A stretch of 64,000 nucleotides of DNA, from contig JADNYJ010000056.1 in the NCBI GenBank assembly GCA_015501075.1, positions 169,875 through 233,874 of the forward strand. Direction: 5' to 3'. The translations under genes were made by a program, and so were the position numbers. Position 1 is the first letter of the stretch. Every line of letters begins with the position of its first letter. Positions 36,766-51,990 of this stretch are shown piece after piece. The stretch comes from Gymnopilus junonius (lineage: Eukaryota; Basidiomycota; Agaricomycetes; Agaricales; Galerinaceae). The notes under the pieces are model-generated. The model searched no databases, had not been told where the DNA came from, and worked only from the letters and a program-made list of their open reading frames with translations.

Positions 36766-38238
36766 ATGCACAACAGTCATCATGCAACCCACGATCTCCC
36801 CTTGGAATTAATCTCCCTCATCCTGTCGCACCTCTCCCCAAAGGATGTCGATGAAAGAAAAGCACTAACATCATTCAGCCTCGTATCCCGCACCTGGCTC
36901 TATCTGACCCGCCGCATCCTCTTCTCCGAGCTAGAATTACCAGCCCGCAAACTCAAAGCCGTCCTCCTCTCCTCCTTTTCCTACTCCTCCGATCTATTCT
37001 CGCACCCGCTAGCTACCATCCCCCCTCACGTCGTATCTCTCACAATTATCGACCACACCAGTATCACCCTCAAAAACCCTGCATGCATCACTCTCATTTC
37101 CAACTTCAAAAACGTCACGACGCTCCATGTCAAAACCAACCACATGCCCACCCACCGAGAAATCAAACACCAGAAATTCATCAACGCCCTTCCCACCCTC
37201 TTCGGAAACATCACCTCCCTCACCCTCTCCACGCACTTTTACGATATAACCACAGCCATCACGTTCATCTGCTCTTTCCCCCTTCTCGAATCGCTCGACC
37301 TGCAAGCGGCGCTTTCTCTTTCTCGGAGTCGCGTGTCGCCGAATTCGTACGAAGGCTCGCGAGATTCCCAAGTTTTCCCGCGGGGCTGTCGTCTCCCTCT
37401 CTCGTTGAAGGCCCTAAGGGTGGTGGAGCTGGGGCTGTGGCACCTCCTGCCGTGGTTAGTCTCCCTCCCTGAGCTGCCCCCCGTGCGAACTCTGTTTTTG
37501 AAGTTTAAATGGGGAGAGGTTTCTTATACTGAGCATCTAAACACGCTTTTAAAGAGGCTGGGGTCTACACTGCGGTATTTGGGATTACGCCATGAGCATG
37601 CTTATCCTAAACCTCAAGGTGTGTCGTCTCCTTTTACACTTTACTAGCGACCTAAATCCTTTTTTATATTACTTACTTAATACTCAATACATCCTACAGA
37701 CGGAGCAGAACCCCTCTTCAGTCTCAAATACACGAAACATCTTCAACTCCTCCGCCTCCATCTGTGGAAATTCGCAGATGTGAAATGTCATTTTATACCC
37801 TCAACTCGTAAAATCCGAATTCATGAGACGAGGCTCTCTATGCCTGCCTTATCAGATACCGAGGACGACACAGACCACACCGACACAGACCACACCGACA
37901 CAGACCACATCCACATCGACAACGACCACCCCTCCCCTCCCTCCCCTCGTAAGACAGTCGGCCACTCGTTCGTATACGTCGACCCTATCCTAGCTACGTA
38001 CCCTTTCCACTGCGCTCTTACCGAGCCTGCACCTACACCTACACCTGCTCATGCTCCTGCGCGCGCGCCTACGGAGCTTGGAGGTGGAGATGGGTCAGAT
38101 AAGAGCCCATGGACGATAATCGTCCCTGTTGGAAGTAATGGGCGCGCTAGGGATTGGGAGTGGACGCGGGAGCATTTGAGTAGGTTGGTGAGGATGGGGA
38201 CGAGGGTGGTTTATGTTTTGTCGTCGTCGTTTTCGTAG
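36766..38238 (+). CDS. F-box/LRR-like protein
   Basis: A probable substrate receptor of SCF ubiquitin ligases. The F-box THDLPLELISLILSHLSPKD is at residues 8-27, followed by SFSLVSRTWLYLTRRILFSE. Then comes a leucine-rich region with LRR-like lines (VTTLHVKTNH, ITSLTLSTHFYD, PLLESLDLQAAL, LKALRVVELGLWHLLPWL, TLRYLGLRHEH). One intron of about 80 bases follows PKPQ at about 37618-37698. The second exon has HLQLLRLHLWKFADVK and an imperfect repeat encoding DTDHTDTDHTDTDH, from a 15-base DNA unit. The tail SPWTIIVPVGSNGRARDWEW ends in VLSSSFS. The ATG at 36766 puts the F-box at the usual distance from the N-terminus; 36682 would add 28 residues. About 460 residues. Confidence 0.78.
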
Positions 38239-41123
38239 AAGGGTAATCTATTTAAATTTAAATTTCAAGTAGACGTCGAGTGAACCCCTCGGTGCTTTGA
38301 ATGATAATCTTTTCATTATCAGTAAATCCAGTCAAAGCTATAGATTCAGAATTTTAATGGGAACAGACTTGCGTTGATCGACGAAGTAATATTGGAAACT
38401 GTTCTGGAGTATATGTATCTCTGTACTGGCGTATGACTAGTACTCAAGAAAGCAACAATTGTAGGGGACGACCCGCGGTCGTCAGAGACAATGTAAAAGC
38501 AGCCCATGACTTTCCCCAGTCTGTCCATCTTTCGGCAAGTGACAGATTGACGAGCTGAAGGAAATCCATAAACAGGCTAGTAATACATTCTAACTCTAGT
38601 TCTATAACTCTTAGGGATGTAACATGGTTGTAACATGGTTACGAATCCTTTTTTTTTTTTGTTGCTCGATGTAAGTAATCCGAGTAGTCGTGGATCTCGT
38701 CACCCGATTGCTGGAATACATGTAATACTCAATGGCACTGCTTCAACAGGCTTCAACGCGTCATTGTTGTGCACGCGTTAGTAAACGCCGTTAAACCACC
38801 CCCATCGTCCATGACGACTAGTCAACTACGCAGTGCGCAGCTACTATAAATATTAGTCGCGAATCAACGATAGAGAAATAGAAATTCGAACTGGAACCCA
38901 AAGACGGCGTCTGACACAGGATGGATAGACAGTGACTGACTGGCAAGGGAAGCCCGTGGCCGAATGGATGGTGAGTTCCTAAAAATGCACACCAGTGTTC
39001 CAGTGAAAACTTTGCGATTCTACGAAGGCCAGACCAGGATCCACAGATCAGAACGGACTGTTCGCGCATGAACAGCAAAAAGAAACTCAGAACCAGCAAG
39101 CGGTAAGCGGTAAGAGTTAAGACAGTGGTTATCGACTAGAAAGTCGACGAAAAAAAATTTAAGGCTCTCTGTGAGTTTAGGGTTTGCATGGATGGTTAGT
39201 TTCTAAAATTGCCTTATGTATGCGTTGAAGTTCCAAGAATCGCTGCCTGTCATTCGAGCGAGTTGGTAAGGACGAACGTAAGATGTTGAGTGGTAAAATA
39301 GTTGAGCTGAAGACAAACTATAGCTATTGTATGGAACATGAATGCCAGAATGAACTGTTCGTTGGTCTGAAATCCAGCAGGCTGCAGCCCAATAGTAAGC
39401 GATGGAGCTCGAATTAAGTATCGCTATAGGAGGAAGAAAGTAGCAAGCGGTAAGACAGTGATTATCGGTCAGAAGAAAGATATGACAGATATAGGGTCAC
39501 CACAGACAGATGGGAGAGAGTCTAAGGGTCCCGAGCCTAAAGTCTGGAAGTATTTGTTAAACCAATTAGGCCGAAGAAGAACCGCTACATGGGAGCCCCG
39601 GGAACGATTGGCAGGATTTGACCTGAAGAAGCTTATGTATCTGGGTACGAATTATGCTCCTAGACTAAGAGTTGCTTAGTTTTTTAAATGTGGCGTGAGC
39701 GGTTAAGGACAAGTTAAACACCAAACTGGCAGTGCTAGAAATCGGCGGAGAACAGGAAAAGGCACACCCCGAAGTTCAATCGGAGATTAAACTTAAATTT
39801 AAGCTTTAAACTGTATGTGTTCGCTTCCCTTTGCTCACTCATGATCAACTCTCTGCGCGTCCGTTGAATCTAATGTGATAAATTTGTTCCCAATTCTCAA
39901 CAGTCTTCACCAGTGCACTCTTCAAAGCCTCAAGACCACAAGACCACCAACATCACCCTCAAAGTGTCAGGCGTGCACTCGTGCTCCAAGGATTTGCAAT
40001 TCTACTGGTCCCTGTCCCTGACAAGATAATCGATTAGGACTAGCATATCTCTTTCACCGTCGTCGGCTCGGCTCCTCCCTATCTTAAGATTCGGCGCGTC
40101 AGGCTTATCTTGTTCTCCTCAGCTCTGGAAGCGCTGCTTCTTCCACTGTGGGCACATTTTCTGCCTCATGGGCGTTGAGTGGCGGCTTGTAGACTACTTT
40201 GTGGGCGAACAATGAAGCGCACAGCCCAGCGCCACCCTCGTGATGCATGCTTTCGACGTCCTGCTGCGTTCCTCAATTTCTCTGTGCTACTTACTCGCGA
40301 TTTTCAGCTCTGCAGTTCGCTCAACACCCCCACGTTGGTTCTTCCAGATCTGGCTGATCTGCGAAGGTGTGTGCACATCCCACTAGAGTGTTCCCTTCTT
40401 TTGTACGTGAATTGGACGGGCAATATAATTCTTTGGGGCAAGATAAGAATGTGTATGATTTCAGTGATGAAATTGTCTAGCTACTAAATTAAGCCCCCAC
40501 ACGACCCACCTGATCTACGCAGACCTGCTGGCCAAACACATCGTTTCCCTCGTATGTTTATTATTTTGCCTTCTGAAGTCAATGAGTATGAATGAATGAC
40601 CTTCTGAATGAAAGCAAATCCCAGGAGAATACAGGCTACGCTTCTAATGGTTCTGAACCTGCCTTTCTCCGCCCTCTGCTCGTCAGGGCATGCTTTAAGC
40701 TGATCGTGCGCGTTTTACTGTCCGAAAATAACTCCTCTAGGCCTTCCCCCCTGCAAAAGCAGATTCTTGATTCGCGAAGCAATCCCGAATGGTTGGCTCT
40801 TTGTGAGGATGATGCGTTGGCCCGAGGCCGCCTGGGTGGGCAGTGATGGAAAATTTTTGCAAGCGAGATCCCGAAAAAGGTCTGATGGATGCAGGTTTGT
40901 AAGCTGTGTGGGAAGGATTTCGTCCTCGCCGCTCCTGCTCAAGGAAGATCATCAAAATATTATGACAGGTCTTGCACATTCGGGGTCGGAGAACCTACAT
41001 TACTAGTCACAAGTGGGGCTTCGCCTAATCCAAGACAAACCCTGAAGGGCGTTATTTATTGACAGGTTTCGAACAGCTGAAAGACTTAGCACACCTTCCC
41101 CCGCCGTTGTCGCTGTTATTACA
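38239..41123. other. 2.9-kb gene-poor region left of the biosynthetic block
   Basis: No gene is supported. Between about 38960 and 39480 there is a degraded direct repeat: GGATGGT/AGTTY CTAAAA, then GAAYGRACTGTTCG, then AGCAAGCGGTAAG with AGACAGTGRTTATCG occur in the same order twice. A plus-strand frame of 84 codons at 40592-40846 is open but not recognised. Confidence 0.4.
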
Positions 41124-43209
41124 ATGGACATCCTCCCTCGTTCTTCTGTTTTGGCCGCCGCCGCTATCGGCGGTCTGGTCTTTTACTATGCCTTGTCGTC
41201 GAAGAAGCGCAGCAAGCACCTCCCTCCTGGCCCCCGCGGTCTGCCTATCATTGGAAATGTGCTTCAAATGCCGGTGGAGATGCCTTGGATGGCGTTCTCT
41301 GAGTGGGGGAAGACTTATGGTGTGTTCATTGACCTCTGAATGGTGCTCAGTTGCTAATGTATTGCGTCGTTTTAGGTGATATTATCCAAGTAAACATCCT
41401 TGGTCAACCTATCCTCATCATCAACTCTACGAGAGTCGCAAAGGAGCTCTTGGATAAACGCTCCGCGATCTACTCCGATAGACCCCGCTTCGTTAGTCCT
41501 CCTGATCATTTATAATACGTGGCGCTAACTTTCGATTCAAGGTTATGGCTGGCGATCTGTAAGTACGCCAATCCCGGTAAGGTACATAGCCCTGAATTCT
41601 GTTTCATGCAGTGTTGGCTACGATGAAACCTTCGTGCTTCAACCGTACGGAGAGAACTGGCGCAAACAAAGGCGTCTTATTGCCCAAGATTTCAGTTTGA
41701 GCAGCACACCCAAATACTATTCTTTGCAGGAGAAGGAAGCCGCTATCCTCGTTCGCAACTTGCTGAAAGACTCCAGCTCGCTGGTCGAGCAGATCAAGTT
41801 GTAAGTTCTTGTCATTTATTATGTTTTCCGTCGTCTCATTTCTGGCAGGCGCATTGGTATTATCATTATTCGTGTTACTTATGGACATTATATCCAAACG
41901 CCCGACGATCCTTTCTTGACAACTCCGTTACAAGCAATGGTCAATTTCGGTATATCTACCACCCCTGGAAACTTCATGGTGGACTTCATCCCAGCTCGTA
42001 AGCTTCTTTTTTCCTCTGGTCGTATTAACCCGACTAACATCGGCCGTAGTTAAACACCTACCCGCTTGGATGCCTGGTGCCGGATTCTTACAAACTGCTA
42101 AGAAGTGGCGTCAGATCGTCTGGGACGCGTCTTGGAATCCTTATGAATGGTGCAAGAAGAACATGGTGGGTAACGTCCTTTAGTGCAGAGGCTTGCCATG
42201 GTAGCTCATTAAATATACCATCTGTTCAGGACACTGGCAAGACTTTAATGCCCAATCTCTGTGGAACTTACATCAATGAAGCTGGAGGAAAGTTGACTCA
42301 CGACGATGAAATGAAGATTGTTTGGGCCGCGTCTAGTGTTATGGGTGGTGGTCTGGATACTGTGAGTGTATCCCGCGCCCTGTCGGACCTGAAGAAATGT
42401 TAACATGATCGTCCAGAACATGTCCTCTGCGTTGTCTTTCTTCATGGCTATGATTTTAAACCCCCAAATCCAAGCGAAAGCCCAGGCCGAACTGGACGCC
42501 GTCGTTGGCAAAGATCGCTTGCCTACCCTCGCCGATAAACCCAACTTGCCGTACATCAGAAGCATTATGGCTGAAGTGTTCCGATGGAGTCCTGCTATCC
42601 CTCTTGGTTAGTGGTCTTGGAAACAATCAAGTCCGCCATTAACCTTATCCCGTCTAGGAATTCCCCACGCGACTAGCGAGGATGATATTTTCGAGGGCTA
42701 CGAAATTCCTAAGGGCACATTGATCATGCCCAACGCATGGTATTGAACCATATCGACCTTGATGACGTTTACGTACTGATGGAAAATTTCTAGGCACATG
42801 CTTCATGACCCTGAAATCTACCCCAATCCCATGCAGTTCATTCCCGAGCGGTACAACGGCAGCGATGAGGAGATGTTCAAGGTTACCCTTTCATTTGGCT
42901 TTGGGCGACGTATCTGCCCTGGAATGCATTTCGCTGAAGGTACTCTGTTCTCTATCATCGCTACGACCCTCGCAACCTGCGACATCCTTCCTGGTCTCGA
43001 CGCCAACGGCAAGGAAGTCATTCCAAAATACGCCTACACACCCGGGACTATCACGTACGTTGTTTCATTGGTTTCGTTGTCGCAATGTCCTTTCCTGACG
43101 GATTTCTTTTGATATCCTTAGTTTCCCCGAATCTTTCCCCGTCCGATTGAGGCCCAGGTCGCCGCAAGCAACTTCCTTGCTCAGTGATGTCCAGTACACT
43201 ATTGAGTAG
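41124..43209 (+). CDS. Cytochrome P450 monooxygenase
   Basis: A microsomal P450 of about 500 residues split by about eleven introns. Landmarks: N-terminal anchor [20 protein letters not shown], hinge [15 protein letters not shown]-helix MGGGLDT (the usual acidic-Thr pair is present), K-helix AEVFRW (ExxR), FIPERYNG, and the heme loop [10 protein letters not shown] whose cysteine ligates iron. A 17-base exon at 41542-41558 encodes VMAGD. The protein ends [11 protein letters not shown]. All signature residues are intact, so it should be active with an NADPH-P450 reductase at the ER. First gene of the right-hand biosynthetic block; likely hydroxylates or oxidises the polyketide. Subfamily not assigned. 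Confidence 0.93.
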
Positions 43210-43658
43210 ATAACTAGTATAATTTGAACCATTTTGCGCTACCTTATCCGACCTTAACTTATCATAAGCTTAATCAATGTCACTCGTTTGTCCCCCTTCG
43301 ATAATGCAGTATTCTTGTGGCCGCTGGACCTGTTCGATTAATCGGAATTCAATTGAGTTAGTGTCACTTGTTCAATCCTCAGTAAAGGGTTGCTCGCTTA
43401 GAAATCGACATACGGTTCAAAATTGATATACCAGTACTCTCTGTGTTCAACTAAATTAAATTTGATGAATGGGATAAGAAATGTGGAAGTAGTCTAACAA
43501 GTTGGTGGCCGTAAAGCTTTAACCGAGGTCTGAAGTTCATTCCAGCATCATGGTTGTACATGTTGAATACAATGTTATAGAAATGTAGATATTACAAAGT
43601 CGCAGTAACTAAAAGGTCCTAATCTAAAACAGAAAAACTTGTGTCAAGGATTGAATTA
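43210..43658. other. Convergent 3' region between P450 and MFS
   Basis: AT-rich flanks of two convergent genes, nothing else seen. Confidence 0.55.
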
Positions 43659-45684
43659 CTACTGTACTGCGTCAACATTCTCTTTTTCTCCATGTTGTGA
43701 GTCCTCCTGTGAAGCCTCCACATCCTGCTGGGTCAGAGCGCCTTGAGCTGGTCCGATATCCTTCGTGAAAACAACGAAGAAACACATCATCAAACCGATA
43801 AATGCCACAAGGAACCACAACCCAGCAGCGCGACCTTGGAATCCTGTGGGCCCGCCATGCTTAACTTGAACGCTCGTCTGAATGGACGTCACTATGGCAA
43901 GCCCCGTGGCACCGCCTGTCTGTAAAACGGAAACGAAGACAGCAGAAACGATACCCGAAACCTCGGGAGGCGTGTTCGCCAGTAAAGCAATGCTTAAATA
44001 AACGGTGAATAAATGTTGCACACATGGCGCGTCAAAATGCTTACTTTGTAGTCGCGTAAATGATGGCAGCGCCTGCTGTTCCGAGCAGGAAACCTGGGAA
44101 GACGAAGCGCCAATAGCGCGCCTCTGAATTACCGAACGGAAGAAGGATGGTACCCGTAAGAAGCAGGACGAAGCCCAGGAAAATGACCCATTTGATCCGG
44201 ATTTTCGACTGTAAGACAGCGGCAAGCGGCAGCGCTGGAAAGATACCAAGGGCAACTGGCAAGCTAGCGAGAAGATTGCCGATTGACAGAATTAGACCTC
44301 GTTCGGTTTAGCTTTAGCGAAATATGGACCCACAAATGAACCGCTGTTTTGATCGCCGACCATCCATAAACAACCTCCCATACCCATGAGAAAAGAGGGA
44401 AGATGGAGCCCCACCACATGAAGGGAACAAGGGAAATGGCAGTCAGAATGACGACATTGTCATATCGCCAGATCTTTGGAGGTCTGTCAGGCGCGTAAGG
44501 GGAAATGCACGTTTAATTAAGCGAGATGGACCCACAAAGATGCATACCACTCAGGCAAATAGGCTTCCCATATAAAGAATATTACCATTAAGAGGGCAGA
44601 GATTATTAGCGGGGCGATTACTTCAGCCAGCCGCCATCCTTCGACAGAGCCTGTGGTGACGGCGAAAATGAAGAGAATCAAAGCGGCTAACAATTTATGG
44701 AATTAAGTCAACGATTAGTCTCTCAGAAACAAAATAACCGACCAGTAAAGAAGGCGACGCCAATCAGGTCAAGCCGTTTGAATCTGTTCGATTTGCCGGT
44801 CTCTGCATTTTTAGCTGCGCTTCGAGAAACATTTGGGACAAGGACGAAAATAGACAAAGTGATGCAGGCGGAAACGATGGCGCTGAAGTAAAATACCCAG
44901 GGCCAAGAGACGAAGGAAACAAAGAGAGCACCAATGATCAGCCCAAGAACTGTATATTTAATGGGTTAATTTCTTCAAAAAAGAGAGAATAGACAGTCTT
45001 TACCAATACCAATGCCGCCCATACCACCAAAGATCGCAATAGCCTTTGCCTGCTCATCTGGATTTGGGAACATATGGACGATGAGATGCTGAGCAGAAGG
45101 AATCGTCAATGCTCCCCCTGGGTATTACTCTAAGTCATTAGATCAGATAAAAAGTGGAAACTAGCTACCTGCACCCATAAGTGCCCGTAAGACAATGAGG
45201 GGTATCTTACTCCTGATGAAGCCAGCGACGAGGGCGAATATCCCCATCATCGCTGCACCAATCAGGAAAACCCATTCTGAAATATGATTAGAAATTTGTC
45301 GTAACACTCAGAAAGAAAGCCTTACTCGGGTTGTACAAGTCGCTCACACGTCCACTCTATTCATCCAACAAGGCAATTAGTAAAAATTACGCATACCATT
45401 TAGGGACTTACCACAAGAAGAAGGGCGGCAAATGTTAACTGGTATGCACCAAGCAACCAGACACTTTGACTGTCAGGAATATTGAGTTGAAGTGCAATAG
45501 GAGGGATGGCCGCAAATAGTGAGGAATTGTTGAACGTGTCGAGGAAAAGAGCTGAGCAAAGGACAATCAAGACGAGAATTTTCCTTGACTTCGACAAGTC
45601 CTTCAAAGTAGAGAAGTCCTTGACAGTATTATCCTTACAGCTCTTGTCAAGCGCTGTTACCGATGACGCTCTGGTGTTGTCCAT
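43659..45684 (-). CDS. MFS multidrug/secondary-metabolite exporter (DHA2-like, 14 helices)
   Basis: A proton-driven efflux permease of about 520 residues at the plasma membrane. Cytosolic start MDNTRASSVTALDK, then ILVLIVLCSALFLDTFNNSS, VWLLGAYQLTFAALLLV, SGRVSDLYN (motif A), EWVFLIGAAMMGIFALVAGF, MGAGGALTIPSAQHLIVH, FGGMGGIGIV with LGLIIGALFVSFVSWPWVF, later ALILFIFAVTTGSVEGW, FMWWGSIFPLFSW with WEVVYGWSAIKTAVHFLPV, TILLPFG and VSVLQTGGATGLAIVTSIQ, ending EKENVDAVQ. About eight introns, frame intact. It is related to toxin and aflatoxin-type pumps often found in metabolite clusters. It shares a divergent promoter with the halogenase, which supports a role in exporting the cluster product. 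Confidence 0.9.
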
Positions 45685-48758
<3,074 letters not shown>

Positions 48759-50123
48759 GTTGTGATACAACTATAACTGGCACCTCTTTACTCATTTGAT
48801 TGTGCCCCCAGTACTTTACTTTCGTTGACTTTGTAATACAATCGTCACGATTGACGTTGTGAAAATAATAATGACGGTTGACTTCAGAACTCACATGGGT
48901 ACGTAAGATACTTCTGCAGGTTGCATGCATGGTCTGAACAGCAGTGACAACTTTTACATGGTATACTTACAATCAGTCATTTTTGATCAACAACCGCTAA
49001 CGATCAACACACGATGATTAGTATTTAGCCTGGCCGACCGCTTGCTACGGAGGTTTCTAAATATGTGGTTGGGCTACTAATGGGGACGAATTTCGGACAT
49101 TTTTCTGAACAATGAACACGCTGTGCTCAGTTCACACTCCAACTATTTACATTTCCATGGCATTGCATCCGTGAGCTTCGAAGAGTCTATGACAACCATG
49201 AACTAGTCAAGGCTCAAATCATCCGTATCACTGCAGAAAACGTAGCTAGCGCCGCTCCCAAAGGAGTCGTTCTTTAAAAAAATCGGATAAAATTTGAAAG
49301 GGGATGTCAAAGCCGCAGATTTTGTTCATTTCCGCCGCTTTTAAGGGGTAATATTATGCCCGATGTTTGGACTACGCCGTAGTCTAGGTATCATGATCAA
49401 AATGTGGTTCGGACGGCTACTTGCTGGTCTAGTACTCTGAAATTGCAGAACTCTTACACTCACCAGGTCCTCTTTTCCGTTGAAAATCCAGTTTGAAGAA
49501 GTAGAATTTGAAGGGTCCAAGAGAAGTGCTTCTACCAGGTGCAGAACAGCCGAGAAAGAATGATACCGTCATACTCGCTTTTCTCCGTATACTCCGGTCT
49601 CTCACGACTCCCGTTTCTGCAAATCTTACGAGCTCACTGCCAAAGCTGTTCAATCGAAACGCCTCAAATTCTTAATGTTCACTCGGAAATAAGCCCATTG
49701 AAGTAACTTCTTTTGATTAAAGCTGAGTGAATTTGTGGCATACCCGTCCAATTGCTTGTACTGGCTTCTGCGCTTATCGGGGTTATTGAGCAATACGGCC
49801 TCTATAGTTCTATATGGGCTGACCCTGGCCGCGACTTGTCAGGGATGACCAGAAATTGTCCAGAATGCCTTGTAGCTTTGTCCCTATCGTGCAAGCGATA
49901 CGGCATAAGCGTGGAGAAGCGGATCCTTCTCATCATATGAGCTGTCCATTTGTTGGCATTCAAAAGGGATTCGCGACAGCTTAGCTCAACCGCCATCCAA
50001 TTGCGGCCTTCTACTTGTTTTTTACCTTCGGGGAAGTCGCTTGTTGACAGCCTTACTAAATTATATAGGTTTGCAGTGAAAAATTTGAAACTTGAGCGGT
50101 CCACTTTCTTGTTCGTCTACACC
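48759..50123. other. 1.4-kb region without a supported gene
   Basis: 3' flank of the halogenase and upstream region of seven-helix copy 3. Short frames only. Confidence 0.45.
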
Positions 50124-51396
50124 ATGGCAGACAACGCTACAGCCCAGCTGCCAAACCCTCTTGCGCCTATGGCCTTTTTACCTCCCGACATTGCATACCA
50201 GGTTACAATAGCGAGCTATATTCTCGTGGGTTCTCTCGGGGTGAGTGGTTTCAGGTCTGTCCAAAATTACGACCCTTACTCGATTCAGGTTCTGGTATGG
50301 GACATCTTGAATAACCTGGACGGGGACTTCAGGTTATTAACACAACACCGTATCGGCATGCCCACGGTTGCATACTTTATTTCTCGGTGAGTTTCAGAGA
50401 ACAATAAGAGTACGCTGTGCCTTATGACAGAACAACAGTCTCGGTTCCCTAGCGTATGTACTTGCAAGCACGATCTTTGAAAGTAAGCAACCCATTTAGA
50501 AAATTTGTCAATTTGAGTCCTAATTACCCATTCTCCATTTCTGTTTGCTAGCTGCTCGGGCAGGAAATTGTCCCAGGTTCGAAAAAATCGTCTGCGCGTT
50601 ATTCCCAATTGCCATCCCGGCAACGTCACTCCTTTTCTTTTTCCGCGTTCGAGCTGTTTTCGACGGTAACAAATATGTGATTGCCTTCTTCGCCTTTACG
50701 TGGCTTGCTGTCCTTGGAGGATGCATTACAGTTACTCGAGGTGTTACGGGAATCAACATAGGTCCAACAGATTACTGCCTCAATGCTTCCTTAGAAACTA
50801 CGTTCAATCAGCAGCCATTATACCCCTTGTTAACGATACCCTCGTTTTCCTCGCCATTTCATTCCGCCTCATGACAAACACCCACGTCGACTTGAACCTC
50901 AAGTCAGGAGTAAAGACCGTCTTATCAGGCGCTTATCTGCCAGCATTTTCGAAGACGCTTTTCCAAGATGGGCAAATATATTATCTGTGCGTATATTCAT
51001 TCCTTGTACCTTGTTATCATTGCTTCATTTAAACTAACGCTTTGTAGAACGACCGTCACCACCAATTTAATGACAGTGATCATGCTTTACATCGGTACCG
51101 TCCCCATTACCTACCGAACTATGTTCACCGTGCCGAACATCACCTTGATGAACATCATGGCCTGTCGAGTGTTCAGGAACACCAAGTTCGGTATCTTCAG
51201 AGGGGAGGCTGCTACCTCGTCTGGAAACCCAGCCTCAGTCATCCCCCTTTCTATCCGGCGAAACGGTCACACGAGGTCGGTCATTCCGGAACATCGCCTT
51301 GAGGTTAATGGTGTTGAGATCACGAAGACCATCGAGCACGACTACGACACTGACAAGGATAGTGGAGGATATACAAAGAGTCATGGAATGGTCTGA
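50124..51396 (+). CDS. Seven-helix membrane protein, Agaricomycete-specific family (copy 3, inside the biosynthetic block)
   Basis: Start MADNATAQLPNPLAPMAFLP, then IASYILVGSLG, VLVWDILNNLDGDFRLLT, GSLAYVLASTIFE, VCALFPIAIPATSLLFFFRV, FFAFTWLAVLGGCITV, NIGPTDYCLNASLETT, then in another frame SAAIIPLVNDTLVFLAISFR, VKTVLSGAYLPAF, VIMLYIGTVPITYRTMF, ITLMNIMACRVFRNTKFGIF and a hydrophilic tail ending KSHGMV. Alignment with copies 1 and 2 shows that one base is missing near 50803: the distance from the cysteine to NDT is the family's 21 residues only if the frame changes there. Otherwise intact, about 325 residues. Its 3' end is duplicated as a remnant beside PKS1. Function unknown; a role in the cluster is only suggested by position. 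Confidence 0.78.
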
Positions 51397-51990
51397 TACA
51401 AAAGCGCTATACTCGATGTTTAACATTCAGTGTTCTACGTATCGCGCATCGCCGCCTCCTTTGAGGAGGCAGACAAGGCCCTGCTCTCTGATTATCCCAT
51501 CCCCCACCTAAATATGCAAACTTATCATCATGGGGGGTAATGTACTTCATATATTATCAATCGTATTTCATTATTTACTTGACTGTGCAAGTAACGGCGA
51601 CCCCGGCGACTCCACATGAATATGATATATTTACCTTGAGAATTGCTCTGTAGGTTATAAGCTATCTTTATTGACTTTCTAGGTAATGATCACCGAGCAC
51701 CGAGTGCCTGCAGAGTGCTTTGTCATTTGTCCGACAACTTCTCATCATGTAGATGGGATAGAGGATATTTGTGATTGATACGTTGAAAACGAGATGTCCG
51801 ACGTTCTCTGTGCTTACACTCCTGGGAGGTAAAATGTGTGTAGCATGTATGGAGCACTGGAAGTTTGTAGCTGGTAATAAAAATATCGTGCAAATCGTTC
51901 TTACAGATTCACATTAAGTGTTCGATCAGAAACTAAAGCGCTATTTATCTGGTTTTTATTAGAAACTATGCGACAGGATCAGGTTTCCTA
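51397..51990. other. Convergent spacer between seven-helix copy 3 and trans-ER2
   Basis: No gene seen. Weakly alignable with 11985-12552. Confidence 0.5.

Noticed and set aside
40592..40846. An 84-codon plus-strand frame before the P450
   Set aside because: Composition is coding-like but no homologue is recalled and no exon structure can be built around it.
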